Shown here: in pieces, positions 11,643 through 22,490 of the stretch
Numbering within the stretch: position 1 is the first letter of the stretch
How the letters are laid out: each line of letters starts with the position of its first letter
Source of the DNA: Chimonanthus salicifolius
Lineage: Eukaryota; Streptophyta; Magnoliopsida; Laurales; Calycanthaceae
Assembly (NCBI GenBank): GCA_013350335.1
Contig: CM023534.1
Location: forward strand, 15,284,302-15,348,301
DNA length: 64,000 nt
Direction: 5' to 3'
The notes under the pieces: generated by a model
Told to the model about the DNA's origin: nothing
Databases searched by the model: none
Seen by the model: the letters and a program-made list of their open reading frames with translations, nothing else
Position numbers and translations under genes: made by a program

Positions 11643-12600
11643 GGCCGCGCCACCCGGATTTTTTTTAACTAAACACCGGTTTTCAAATTTTTTAGTAAAA
11701 TTATCATTTTACCTTTGCACTTTTAATCCTTCTAACAATTCTACAATTTATGTCAGGATGCTACAGGAATATATTATTTAAATAATAAATTTTATTTAAA
11801 ATTTTAAAATTATTTTTTAAACATTATGTATTTTCAAAAATTTCAAATTAAATATCTGGACTAATTTCGATAACATGATAAAAATACTTTAAGACTTAAA
11901 GGTTTTTTATACTTCAAAATGCTTAAAATACAGTGTTTTACAAATAAGGGTATTCCTAGACTATGCAGAAAATACATTTGGAAGTGTCAAAACACCTTGA
12001 AGTCTTAAGGTATTTTTATCATATTATCGTAATTAGTACGGATATTCAATTTGAGAAATTTTGGAAATACACAGTGTTTAAAAAATAACTGTCTATATTG
12101 TCGATGATATAATAAAATATTCTTTAAAACATAGACAGTTATTTTTTAGCACTGTGTATTTCTAAAATTTCTCAAATTTAATATCCGGACTAATTACGAT
12201 AACCTGATAAAAATACTTTAAGACTTTAAGGTCTTTTGACACTTCTAAATGTGTTTTTGGTACAGTCTAGAGATACTCTTATTTGTAAAACACTGTATTT
12301 TAAGTATTTGAAAGTGTCAAAAGACCTTGAAATCTTAAAGTATTTTTATCAGGTTATCGTAATTAGTTCGGATATTCAATTTTAGAAATACACAGTGCTT
12401 AAAAAATAATTTTAAAATTTTAAATGAAATTTTATTATTTAAATAACACGTTACTATAACATTTTGGCATTCATTCTGAGGATCAAACTGATCGTTCGAA
12501 CTACAGAATCATTAGCGAGAGGACAAAACGGTAATTTCACCGAAAATTTTGAAAACTGGTGTCTAGTAAAAAAAAAACCCGGGTGTCTAAATGCGCGGCC
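11643..12600. mobile_element. Long-terminal-inverted-repeat element with nested internal hairpins
   Basis: The left end GGCCGCGCCACCCGGATTTT and the reverse complement of the right end GGCCGCGCATTTAGACACCC begin a terminal inverted repeat of about 80 bases (with gaps) that includes the CACCGGTTTTC and TTTAGTAAAATTA-like blocks. A perfect 8-bp direct repeat AATTTCAA flanks it (11635-11642 and 12601-12608). Inside, the block GATAAAAATACTTTAAGACT appears in alternating orientation at about 11876, 12000, 12207 and 12330, with other blocks (CACAGTGTTTAAAAAATAAC and complements) between, so the middle folds into successive hairpins. There is no open frame. The 8-bp target fits hAT and the long inverted repeats fit Mutator-like elements; class left open. 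Confidence 0.7.
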
Positions 12601-13080
12601 AATTTCAAAGATTCATGGTAAAATTAGGCTCAATTTTTAGTGAATTTTTATCTAATGATGATATTAACTCAAAATAAGTTTAAATTGAATTAGAATCTGA
12701 TTCACACGAGACAATAAAGATCTCTCTTCATTGAATTTGTCTATAAAGATCCTACACATTCTCATCTATAAAGATGATAATTTGCGTCGAAAACCAAAAA
12801 TTCTCGATCAGGAGATAATAAGGCTTGGTACATGCAAAGCCTAGCTTTCATTTGACCCATTCACATTTCTAAATCTAATATGATTTAGTAGAAGATTAAT
12901 GCTAATAAATAATAGAAGTGATTTGTGAAATTTTTAGATTTACAAATGTAAATCAGCATGACTTACTATTTAGGCTTAGTTGGTCTAAGCTTATAGGATA
13001 AAATTAGAGGTCTTAGGTTCGACTCTTTCCATGCTTAGCTCATACTTGGAGGTGGTTTGATATATCCCTAAGATTAATCT

Positions 13081-13272
13081 CAGGGCCAGCTCTGGCTTTA
13101 GATCAACTAGGCCACCGCCTAAGGCCTCCCAATGTGACCAATGGGCTGTAGGGTCCCCACCAATACACTGCGCCTAGGCCACCGCCTAAGGCCTCCCAAT
13201 GTGACCAATGGGCTGTAGGGTCCCCACCAATACACTGCGCCTAGCGCCCCTAAAATTTCAGAGCCAGTACTG
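13081..13272. mobile_element. hAT-type MITE with internal 67-bp tandem duplication
   Basis: Left end CAGGGCCAGCTCTGGC; reverse-complemented right end CAGTACTGGCTCTGAAATTT. Flanks ATTAATCT (13073-13080) and ATTAACGT (13273-13280) agree at six of eight positions, as expected for an old 8-bp hAT target duplication. It is inserted in a SINE-like sequence (12970 on). Confidence 0.6.
13111..13244 (+). repeat. Perfect 67-bp tandem duplication
   Basis: Units 13111-13177 and 13178-13244 (each starting GCCACCGCCTAAGGCCTCCC) are identical as read, so this duplication is recent compared with the diverged element around it, or is an assembly artefact. Confidence 0.85.
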
Positions 13273-13839
13273 ATTAACGTCACCTCCAATGTGGGGTAGA
13301 AATACTGATGTTATAAAAAAATAAAAACATAACAATAGTATATAAGGTATTATAATAGTCCCATTATTGTTAAAGTTAAGTATCCTACCTATTTGATGTG
13401 ACCTAATAGAAACTAAACATGCAATCCAATCCTAGTAAATAAACGTACCTTTTAAGGTTATGTATGTATTTATTATTTTTAACTCTATTTTCATTAGCAA
13501 ACTATATATATCTATATGTTTGTATATATTATAGCACACATTCTTGTCATTATAATTAATGTATTATAGTATGCACACTAAAGATTTATATGCACTATAT
13601 TGACGTATGAAGTAAAATTGAGAAACATTTTTTATACATTCTTTTTGAAGATTTAATGACAATGATATACAATCAAAGTTAGAGAGACTTTCAAATTGAG
13701 GAAATTGCTTTATCTTTGGATTATTTCACCAAAACCCACATTGAATCAATGCTTTGGATGATTTAACAACGATATAAGAAAACCCTTAATCAAATGACGC
13801 TTTAACAAGTTAATGAGAAGACCAACAACTTCTTCCAAC

Positions 13840-13998
13840 CAGGGGTCGAAAAAAGGTCTCGACCGATATATCGGCCAATACGATATATCGTGATATCGTC
13901 GATATGATGCAGTCGAGATATCGATATATAAACCGAATTTCGGCCGATACGAATCGTACCGGCCGATACGAATCGTACCGGCCGATATTCAAACCCTA
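13840..13998. mobile_element. Short hAT MITE of the GATA-palindrome family, copy with perfect 8-bp target duplication
   Basis: Starts CAGGGGTCGAAAAA and ends TTCAAACCCTA, which are inverted. It is flanked by CTTCCAAC on both sides (13832-13839 and 13999-14006). The 159-bp body is made of repeated CGGCCGATACGAATCGTAC and related GATATCG palindromes. It cannot encode a transposase. Confidence 0.75.
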
Positions 13999-14149
13999 CT
14001 TCCAACTATTGAAAATATTCTTACATGAATTTCTAATATAAGAAGGATATTTGGTGGAAATATGAGCTTTCTCTTCAAATGACAATAATGAATGGTGAGA
14101 TTTTCTTTATTTTTATGAGTTTATTTCTTAGGAAGTATAAAAGCCCTCT

Positions 14150-14336
14150 TCCTTCTCAATTGAAAGAAGGTGCATCAAAACTTTTAATTTTAGGTGCACA
14201 AAAAATAAGTGAAATATTCATTTTGTCCAAATAGATGAAAAGAGAGAAAGAAGAAAAGTTGAAATAAATTTGAACAAAATGGACATTTTATTTATTTTTT
14301 GTGCACCAAAAGGTGTTACTGCACCAATCATTTCCC
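14150..14336. mobile_element. Mutator-like MITE (GTGCACCAAAA family), copy 2
   Basis: Internal blocks GGTGCACAAAAAATAAG, TGAAAAGAGAGAAAGAAGAA and ACAAAATGGACATTTTATTTA match the copy at 8471. The right end CACCAATCATTTCCC is preserved and the left end is diverged. Confidence 0.55.
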
Positions 14337-14993
14337 GACATTTCATCTTAACGAGTTGAAAGAGAATAGAGAGCAGAGAGAGTTTTGAGTTAATCTATTT
14401 TACTGTTTAAAAGGGTGTAAGAGGTTGAAAGATTTTCTCATTGTAATACTTCAAATTTTGATGTCTAAGCCTCCTTTTAATGAAAAATAGAACTAGGCTT
14501 AGACCTCTTATACATTTGATTCTGTCTCTCTCTCTCTCTCTTTCCAAATGCTTCTTGATATGAACCAAAGAAGAACCTCAACTGGGGAGACTCTGATTTC
14601 TTCTATGTCACCAATAAATTGCTTGTTTTAAAGTTTCCTGTTACTATTTTTGAGCCTTGGTGATTGTTTTCCATTTGTAATTTGGGTGTTGATTGTTTGA
14701 ATCAAAATCGAGTTTAGACCTACATAAAGAGTAAAACAAAATTAGATAAAGAACCTCAACCACTTTCACTTTGTCTGTATTCTAGGGAGATTCCTATTTG
14801 TTAAAGGAAACACTCATCCAAAATTGAACTATCAAAGATTCAATTTGAACTTAATTTAAAAAAAAAAATGTTTGAGCATCATGATCCATCTAAGCATATT
14901 GTTTTGATTTGTATTTTATTTATTTGACGACAAATTTTAGCATAATTGATAATTTTTATTACTACGATATCAATGTTATAAAATATATAAAGG

Positions 14994-15180
14994 GGTTAGA
15001 GTCATGGTCAGGAACCTGATTAAAAAAGCAGGAAGTTCTAAGTTCGATTGTCACTCCACTCCAAAGGGCAACTCTTGTAGAGTTACCGAGTATGCATGGG
15101 TAGAGAGGCTTGCACATTCTCTGAGAATAATCGGGTGTCCTAAGATGATTTGGACTGCTTTGATTATAAAAAATATTTAC
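14994..15180 (+). mobile_element. tRNA-derived SINE
   Basis: Begins GGGGTTAGAGTCATGGTCAG, has a box B-like AAGTTCGATTGTCACTCC, then the family blocks CCAAAGGGCAACTC, GTAGAGTTACC, GAGGCTTGCACATTCTCTGA and GGGTGTCCTAAG, and ends in A-rich sequence. Confidence 0.6.
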
Positions 15181-15664
15181 AAAATCAAGTCTTATGGACA
15201 TCAAATAATTGACCCATATAAAAAGAGTCAAAACCAGATGTAAATACAAATTCACAACTATGAAATAAATAACCTTATTGAGGATAAAGATGAAATACAT
15301 TTTAATTGAGACTTAACAAAATATTACCTGCAATTTCAACACAACTTACAATGTGACTTGAATTAAATTTGAAAATTAAAGTTTTAATTAAATATATAAA
15401 CCTACCTCAAAAAATATATTGATTCAATTTAAGCTATCTTTGTAAATAAACAAATGATTTTGTTATTTCAAAACAGCATTGTCGACCCTAATCTGACAAT
15501 TTTGTGATTCAAATGTTCGCTGCATGTAATAGAGCTGTAATTATAATTGAGTAGAAGGGTAAAATCGTAATCTTGAATATACTATATTTAACAAAGGTAT
15601 TCCGTCCGTCTTACCACCACCGGTGACAAACTTTCTCCGTAGCGGGGGAAGTGTATCGACTTGC

Positions 15665-15673
15665 TATAAATAG
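15665..15673 (+). promoter_or_regulatory. TATA box of the calmodulin gene
   Basis: TATAAATAG lies 119 bases before the calmodulin start codon. Transcription would begin about 30 bases downstream, giving a 5' leader of roughly 90 bases. Confidence 0.7.
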
Positions 15674-15783
15674 AGTATAGACGAAAGTAGAAAACGAGAA
15701 CCCGGCGAAAGCAGGCGAACGAAGGCGACTCCTTGCATTCCTCCGCTCCGGCGTTCGTTTTCCAGCTCGAACTGAGACTATAA

Positions 15784-18700
15784 ATGGCGGATCAGCTGAC
15801 AGATGATCAGATCTCCGAATTCAAGGAAGCATTTAGCTTGTTCGACAAGGATGGAGACGGTCAGATCCCTTCCATTTTCTTTCATGTCGTTTTGTCCTCT
15901 CCAGAATCCATCGATTTCCAAGGGCTCTCTTTCGCTTGTTTTAAACTTTTCATTTTCTGGTTTAGATCATCTGATTTTCTAATGTTTCGAAGATCTAAGG
16001 CCTTTTATTTTTTGGCTCTGTTTGGATGCATGGGAAGGAAAGTACTTCGTTGGAAACTGCCCATATTTCAAGTAAAACAGACATGAGTATTTTCCTGGAA
16101 AGTATTTTCGTTTCCATGCATAGAAAGCGACGTAAGATGCTTCCATTTCTCTTGATTTCCTTCTTTTCCACTAGAATCTATTGATTTACCAATATGGGGA
16201 CATTTTTTTGCCTGCTTCGAGTCCATGGGAATAGAAATTTGGCTCCCCCCCTTTTTTCTTGTTTATCAATCGAGTATTTATTTATTTTTATTTTTTATAT
16301 CATTCGAGGAAACAATTGATCCATTCTGCTCAAGCATCTGTTTGGATGCATGAAAAGGAAAGTTCTTTTTTTTTTTGGGGGGGGGGGGGGGAGGAGGACC
16401 ATTTAGTAGGAATTAGGTTCTTTTTTCCTTTTATACATTTCATCCAAAAAGTTTTTTTCCCCTATTTGAATCTTATGATTTTCTCGGTTTTGACGATCTT
16501 GGTCCTTTTCTTTTCCTGATTTGATATGGACTCCAGTAAGGATGAATAGATTGATCAATTGTGCTTAAGCTCTGTTTGGATGTATGGAAGATGAAAGTAC
16601 TTTCTTAGAAAATGACCAAGTTTTTAACTAAAAAGGAGTTGAGTTTAAAAATTGTTACTTTTCCTGGAAAACTTCATTCCTTTCCGTGCGTCCAAAACTA
16701 GTATCAGATGGTGGAAACTTTCTCTGCTCTAACGAATTTTGTATTTATTTTTGGGAAATGAGAGGTTGAAACCGATGTAGGACACAGAGGGCCAGAGTGG
16801 ACCTCAATTATTTTTTTAGCAAGTTGTTAATTTCTAAATTTTATTTTATTCGTTTTCTAATATAATTAGGTGTCTTAATTAGATTCCCCTTTATACTTAG
16901 TTTCCTAATGTAATTAGGACTCCTTTCTAGATTAGGTTTCTAAGTTAGCATGCACGATTGAATGAAAAAAAAATCAATTTATTATTTTTATTTTCTCTTC
17001 TTCCTTTTTCCTTCTTTCCTGCCATAGCTGTAGGCATCTCTTCCTTCTCCTTCCATGGCTGCGGGCATCTCTTCCTTCTCCTGCCATGGCTGCAGGCTTT
17101 GTTTCGGGATCGAATTGCCAAGTGTGCATCGCTTCCGCATCAGACACTATGTTAACTCTGCTTCCAGACATGAAAGCAAGAACCTTTTATTGTTTCCATT
17201 TGATTATTTTTGTTGTTATTTCCTGCTAGAATATGGTGACATGCACTAGATATATTATCTATTTAACTTTCTGCTTTATTTTAGCTTGTTTCAATCTAAT
17301 TTGTTGGTGTGTTTCGTTTTTTATGAAACTGATTATGTATTTGTGGCTTCCATGATGTCATTTTCTTCTTTTTAATGAAGCCTGAAAACTGCTGATGTGT
17401 GTTTGATTGAATGAAAATTTACATGTTTTTTCCCTATTTTTGTTAGAATGTTAAATGGGAGGGTTGTTTCATTTGTTTTGTTCAAGTAAACATGTGGGTG
17501 CTTAGATTTTTCAATGATTGTAAAATGTATGTGGTCAATTGTTTCTCTTTTGTTTTAGTTGCAGCTTTGATGAAATGGATAGCTTTTCCTGATCTGTTTT
17601 TTTTTTTTTTTAGAGCTTGTTCTGTAAGCAGTAGTAGTTTGGTTAATTTCTTTTATCCATGTTGTACAATGAATCCATATTTTGGAGCATTTGATCTAAT
17701 TCTTTATTGACTAGTTTGATCCAAACTTTATGGAGTAACAAGTTTCTTAAAAAGAAATTATCAATAAAGGCACATTTATTGGTCAGTTTGGGTGATTCAG
17801 TTTCAAAGACAATTTATTTTTTTCTTAGCACATGCAGTCCTTCTTCCTAGATGTAATATTGATTATAGGATTGGGCTGTGTTGTTGACGCAAGTAGAGGT
17901 AGTAGCATGGCCCAGTTGTGGAGAAAATTCTCTAAAGTTTAGTGTTAAGGTCTGGTGAAGTCTTGAAGACCATTGTCTCCACTCTCACGTGGAAGGAGTT
18001 GGAGATGCAATTGCCCATGTTCTCTCATTCCCAAATCACCTTCACTCCCGAAGTGATTGCTGCCACCAAATCTTTATACGATTGTTATCAAACTACTTCG
18101 GAGATTCAGTTGCCCAAGTTCTCTCATTCCCAAACTGCCTCCACTCCCAAAGTGATTGCTGCCACCAAATCTTGACATTCTTGTTATCAAAGCTACTTCA
18201 GTTTCATGTACATGTTCGTGCATATGTGTTTATGCACGTTTATGTGCGTGAGTGCGTGACTGGACAACAATGGAAACTAAAATCATTAGGCATAAAGAAT
18301 CAAAGACACAACGATGCAACATAGAAGAGGATGAATAGTGAGTGGAAATGGATGGAAGGAGGGAATATTTATCGCATTGTTATATTGGTGGCCATGTTAT
18401 GTCTCAAAAATAAATAAAAAAGACAAAGTTGGGCTGGCATGAAGACTAATGTCATATACTTTTGATTAAAAATTGCATTAGAAGCCCCAAAATGATATTG
18501 CAATATTAAAATATCCAGTTCAGATATGAATGCTCTAATGTTATCATATTTGGCAGAGACGCTGAAGCTTCTCTCAATATTTTAACCTCTATTACAGATG
18601 AGCTGGGCCAACTTTAAATGTTTGTTTAGTCTAGCTTGTGCTGGAGTATTGGCCACCTGGAGATTCATTTGGATATTTTGTCAAGTGTACTTGATCTTTA

Positions 18701-19696
18701 CTTGCCATTGTGAAATTAAGCTTAGTTTGCTTAGAGGTTTGAGTCTAGCAAAGTTCATTTACAACTCTCTTAATTATGCATATCAAGCATGAATTAATCT
18801 TAAGCTCAGTTCAAGCAATATTATACATATTATGCATATCATATACATATTCGGTATATGTATATGATTTCTTATACAATATAAATACTTATGCTTGAAT
18901 GCTTGCATAAATACATGCAAAACATATAATCATACTGAAGTTCTAGCCCATAACGGAGTGAGCCTCCTAACAAGTCAAGCTTTTGAGCCTTGTTGAACAT
19001 GGCCTATCTTGATCTTGGATCGTCTATCACATGCCAAGCTAGGAGTTGATCTTTGATGATGATGATGATGATGATAATGATACTAATCAAGGGCATGCTA
19101 AATGATGACAATTTATATGTTTTTTTTTACTGTTAGATTTGTTCTATTACGTGGGAAATGGAAAGATCATGGTTTTGTGCAGATTCTAATGGAAGTTTCT
19201 GTGATCTCCTGGTCCTAATATCTCATGTTTTATTCATGGCATGTTGAAAATCTTCAAGCAGATGAATAAAAACTAGTCCATTTTCTGGTCTCTTACATTT
19301 CTTTTTTATCGAGCCATTCCAGGTTGCATCACAACCAAGGAGTTGGGCACCGTAATGCGCTCACTTGGTCAGAACCCAACGGAGGCAGAACTTCAGGACA
19401 TGATCAATGAGGTGGATGCAGATGGCAATGGCACCATTGACTTTCCTGAATTCCTCAACCTGATGGCTCGGAAGATGAAAGACACCGATTCAGAGGAGGA
19501 GCTCAAGGAGGCATTCCGTGTCTTTGACAAGGATCAGAATGGCTTCATCTCTGCTGCCGAGCTGCGCCATGTGATGACCAACCTCGGAGAGAAGCTTACT
19601 GATGAAGAGGTTGATGAGATGATCCGGGAAGCCGATGTTGATGGAGATGGCCAGATTAATTATGAGGAATTTGTGAAGGTGATGATGGCCAAGTGA
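15784..19696 (+). CDS. CAM: Calmodulin
   Basis: Two exons, 15784-15859 and 19323-19696, join to 450 bases coding for 149 residues, the exact plant calmodulin length. The intron interrupts the codon for Gly26 in the first calcium loop, the conserved position in plant calmodulin genes, with GT and AG ends. All four EF-hand loops are visible: DKDGDG from residue 21, DADGNG from 57, DKDQNG from 94 and DVDGDG from 130, each with its closing glutamate. The protein is near identical to Arabidopsis CaM2/CaM7 and reads MIREADVDG as CaM7 does. It binds calcium in cytosol and nucleus and then activates kinases, pumps and transcription factors. The 3.5-kb intron is full of small repeats. A TATA box lies at 15665. 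Confidence 0.97.
16014..16135. mobile_element. Small hairpin MITE (CTGTTTGGATGCATG family) in the calmodulin intron
   Basis: GGCTCTGTTTGGATGCATGG at the left pairs with CGTTTCCATGCATAG near the right, with GAAAGTACTT and AAGTATTTTC blocks inside. Similar sequences occur at 16335-16365, 16567-16695 and, on the other strand, 49705-49858. Confidence 0.5.
16366..16391 (+). repeat. T11-G15 homopolymer junction
   Basis: Eleven T followed by fifteen G within the calmodulin intron. Length is likely to vary and to be error-prone in sequencing. Confidence 0.9.
16567..16695. mobile_element. Second hairpin MITE of the CTGTTTGGATG family
   Basis: Left CTCTGTTTGGATGTATGG pairs with CCGTGCGTCCAAA at the right, and GAAAGTACTTTCTTAG pairs with TTTTCCTGGAAAACTTC in the middle. 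It lies in the calmodulin intron. Confidence 0.45.
16780..17230 (+). mobile_element. LTR-like sequence in the calmodulin intron
   Basis: The run of TAATTAGGTGTCTTAATTAGA, CTAATGTAATTAGGACTCC, TAGATTAGGTTTCTAAG, then ATTGAATGAAAAAAAAATC and a CTTCTTCCTTTTTCC block recalls the promoter/polyadenylation part of the LTR-like insert at 3044-4190. The ends are not fixed. Confidence 0.35.
18001..18198 (+). repeat. 99-bp tandem duplication in the calmodulin intron
   Basis: GGAGATGCAATTGCCCATGT (18001) recurs as GGAGATTCAGTTGCCCAAGT (18100), followed in both by TTCTCTCATTCCCAAA, AGTGATTGCTGCCACCAAAT and TTGTTATCAAA. About a dozen differences separate the units. Confidence 0.8.
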
Positions 19697-20200
19697 GGAC
19701 ACCAAAATGAGAAATCCACAAGTAGGTTTTAGGAAAAAGGGGACAGAGCAGTATCATTTCCTGTAGGAGTTACTTATCTAATTGTTAATCTTAAAGGGAG
19801 GGTTATTTAGTTAAAAAAAAGGGATTAGCAGTGACTGTTTTGTTGCCTTGTTTGATTCTCTGTCTACGTGTGTTCCGTGTTGTATTTGTGATTCTTTTTT
19901 TTTTTTTGGTTGTTGGTTATTCTAAAATGTTGTAGTTTGCAAGTTATTTTATTTGGATTCATTATCCTCATCTTCTCCACTGCAAAAACTTGGAACAACT
20001 GCAAGTAATTGATTTTTTAATCTTTTTTTTTTCTTTTATTATTTCATCTATTGATTTGTATCTGATTGAAGTCTACATATATTCCCTTTATTTTTTTCAT
20101 GTCCCTTTCTGTCTATCATCATGGATACAACTATCAGAGACCCGTAGCCATTATGATTAACAATGGACTCCATATGGTAGTGTCCTAGTTGTTGATCTTA
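19697..20200 (+). other. Calmodulin 3' untranslated region and downstream
   Basis: T-rich sequence after the stop codon, typical of a plant 3' UTR. The exact polyadenylation site is not evident. No gene follows until 26192. Confidence 0.5.
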
Positions 20201-20297
20201 AAAACTATTGGATAGGAGTTTAGGAGCAGAGAATGATAAAAGAGTCTAGAATAACACTAATAAGATTGATGATGCTATATGGACTTTTAGAGTAGAG

Positions 20298-20486
20298 GAG
20301 GGGTTCAAATTTCTGTATCCGTCGAGATATCGCCCGATATTTGTTTCTTGGTCAAGAATTTTTTCTCACCTAATTTTATTTTAATTAAAATCTGAGATAT
20401 TGGTTGATATCGGCGATATGTGAAGGCTTAAAAAATTGATATATATTAGCTGATACAATATGTATAAGTCGGTATTTAAATTCCTG
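20298..20486. mobile_element. Short hAT MITE of the GATA-palindrome family
   Basis: Starts GAGGGGTTCAAATTTC and ends AAATTCCTG (inverted). Flanks GAGTAGAG (20290-20297) and AAGTAGAG (20487-20494) match at seven of eight bases. The body has CGTCGAGATATCGCCCGATA and GATATCGGCGATATG palindromes. Confidence 0.65.
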
Positions 20487-20559
20487 AAGTAGAGTATTAT
20501 ATTATAAAAAAAGATAAATAGATGAAGTTACCATTAACAAAATATGGAATGTTACGGTG

Positions 20560-20960
20560 AATGATAAAGTTAAAAATGATTGTATAATAGACAATTTGAA
20601 ATCAGTCTCAATAGAGGACAGACTGATACTTGGTTGATGTGATTTAACCATGTAAAGAGGTCTACAAATCATAGACACACAGAAAACGTAGATTATTTAA
20701 AATATAGAGGGAAGATGTGATAGATGATAGGGTGATTGATGATATGATTAATGATAGAGTTAAATGAAGAAGTAGAATTCAAAAGGCAAACTTTAAATAT
20801 ATGAGATTTTAACTAACGATGTTGACATGGGATGATAAGAATTTAGTTGTTATAAACTATTGATTTTTTCAAGTCCATCTTATAAAGTTATGATAATTGA
20901 ATGATTTTTTTTTTAAAAAAAAAATCTTTAGTCTATAAAGCACTTGAACCATCTCAATCA
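20560..20960 (+). mobile_element. Diverged RTE-type LINE 3' end (tentative)
   Basis: Contains GAGGACAGACTGATACTTGGTTGATGT-like and AGAGTTAAATGAAGAAGTAGAATT segments similar to the 3' ends at 54660-55010 and 46700-47190, with many changes. Weak evidence only. Confidence 0.3.
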
Positions 20961-21010
20961 ATTATGTTGAGTCTTTTTTATAATAAATGTGTGATATTGG
21001 TTGATGCAAT

Positions 21011-21215
21011 CAGGGGATGAATTCTCGGTCGATACGTATCCTATCAGTCGAGATATCTCAGGATTTTTGAAACTGAGCTATCTCAGTCGATATGATAGGT
21101 ATTGGCCATACACTTTATATCGGCGATTTAAAAAAAAAATGAATATCGGCGTAGGCTCGAGCAATATCTTAACTGATATTGGGTGCATATTGGCTAATAT
21201 TTGAATTTCGAGTGT
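21011..21215. mobile_element. Partial GATA-palindrome hAT MITE
   Basis: Begins CAGGGGATGAATTCTCGGTC and continues with AGTCGAGATATCTCA, CAGTCGATATGATAGG and TATCGGCGAT. The right end (near GAATTTCGAG) and the target duplication are not clear. Confidence 0.5.
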
Positions 21216-21907
21216 TTTTTTTTTTTAAGGGCTGTTTTTTATTTTTTCTAAATTAAAAATAAAAAATAAAAAACTGATATTTCAAAAAAAAAAAACAAGA
21301 GAAGAGAGGATAAATGAATCAAGTATCGGCATCAGCTACTCAAACAAAAGAGTTTTGTTGAAATAGAGACATGCAGCCGACATAGAGAAATGAGTAGATT
21401 AGTTTAACATTTTTGTAAATTACAGTAAAGAGGCAATCAATCATATGGGGTCCATTATAAAAATTAATTAATCTCAACATTTTTTTTATGTTAAATAATA
21501 AATCATAAAAAGAAGTTACGTGAGACTTAATTACCGTTGAATTGTGATATATTGAGTCTTAAATTTATAATACATTATGGTATTTTTTTTTTTCAATGGC
21601 AAATGATTCTTAGATAATTGCTGCTGCAGCCTAATAAACAATCGTATTGAGATTAAAAAAAAAAAATCTTTTTTTCTTCTAAAATTAAAAGTAGATTCTA
21701 CAAATAAAATTAAATCAACTCAACTATATAAATTAGTAAGTACGATATAAGTCACTCTATTTAATTAGTTCTATGTATGTACAAAATGATCGTCGACTTG
21801 GACATGAGAATCTCCAATTATATGGTAAAAAATTTGATACATATTGACCGAATTTGTTAAGGAATCTCACCTTCGGTTCACAAATTCGTTCGTGGAGTGT
21901 AGAGTAG

Positions 21908-22236
21908 GATTTTCAAATAAGGATGTTTGTCGATCGATTTTTACTAAAAAAGTTATCAAAATTCATCTACTTTGAATTTTATGAACTTCGAAACTGATTT
22001 TAAGTGAAAAGGGTATGGATTTTGGGCTTAAAAAATCGTACCCAAAGAATCAAGATGGAAGGCCATTTTTTCTCAATTATCTGGATATGATTTTTGAAGC
22101 CTAAAACTATACTCTTTTCATTTAAAATCAGTCTCAGAGTTCATAAAATTCAGATTAAATAAATTTTCATATCTTATTTGTAGAAATCGATTGAAAAATG
22201 ATTTCGTTTGAAAATCCCAGTTCACAACCCACGACC
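21908..22236. mobile_element. Foldback hairpin with about 135-bp arms
   Basis: The left arm (GGATTTTCAAATAAGGATGT through GGGCTTAAAAAATCGTACCC) is matched by the reverse complement of 22090-22236, including GAATTTTATGAAC, ACTGATTTTAA and TCGATCGATTT/TCGATTTCTAC blocks, at high identity. The loop is about 60 bases. The transcript would form a long imperfect hairpin. Confidence 0.7.
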
Positions 22237-22314
22237 CAAAATTGGTTCGAATGAATAAAAAATGGTTCCAATGATGAGAAGGAATGGTTTTTCTTTAAAA
22301 ACGAAGGGCAAAAG

Positions 22315-22410
22315 CAGGGGTACAAAAAATAGTATCGGCCGATATGATGCCCTCTAAAATCGATATCTATCGGCCGATACGATATCTATCGGCCGATATT
22401 TTGACCCCTG
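22315..22410. mobile_element. 96-bp hAT MITE of the GATA-palindrome family with perfect 8-bp target duplication
   Basis: Left end CAGGGGTACAAAA, reverse-complemented right end CAGGGGTCAAAATATCGG. GGCAAAAG flanks both sides (22307-22314 and 22411-22418). The body is three TATCGGCCGATA palindromes with short spacers. It is inserted in a copy of the long-inverted-repeat family, whose end continues at 22411-22490. Confidence 0.8.
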
Positions 22411-22490
22411 GGCAAAAGAGTAATTTCACTCGAATATTTGAAAACGAGTCTGTAAAGAAAAGAAACCCGAATGTCTATATAGCTGACCTC
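22411..22490. mobile_element. One terminus of a second copy of the long-inverted-repeat element
   Basis: AGTAATTTCACTCGAA, TTTGAAAACGAGTCTG and AAACCCGAATGTCTA follow the same order as the right terminus of the element at 11643-12600. The other end is not identified. Confidence 0.55.

Noticed and set aside
13840..13998. CRISPR-like array of short repeats
   Set aside because: The repeats are palindromes with irregular, non-unique spacers, bounded by hAT ends and a target duplication, in plant nuclear DNA.
13802..14005. Open frames with repeated IGRYDSYRPVRF-like sequence
   Set aside because: They are translations of the palindromic hAT MITE, open only because the short palindromes lack stops.
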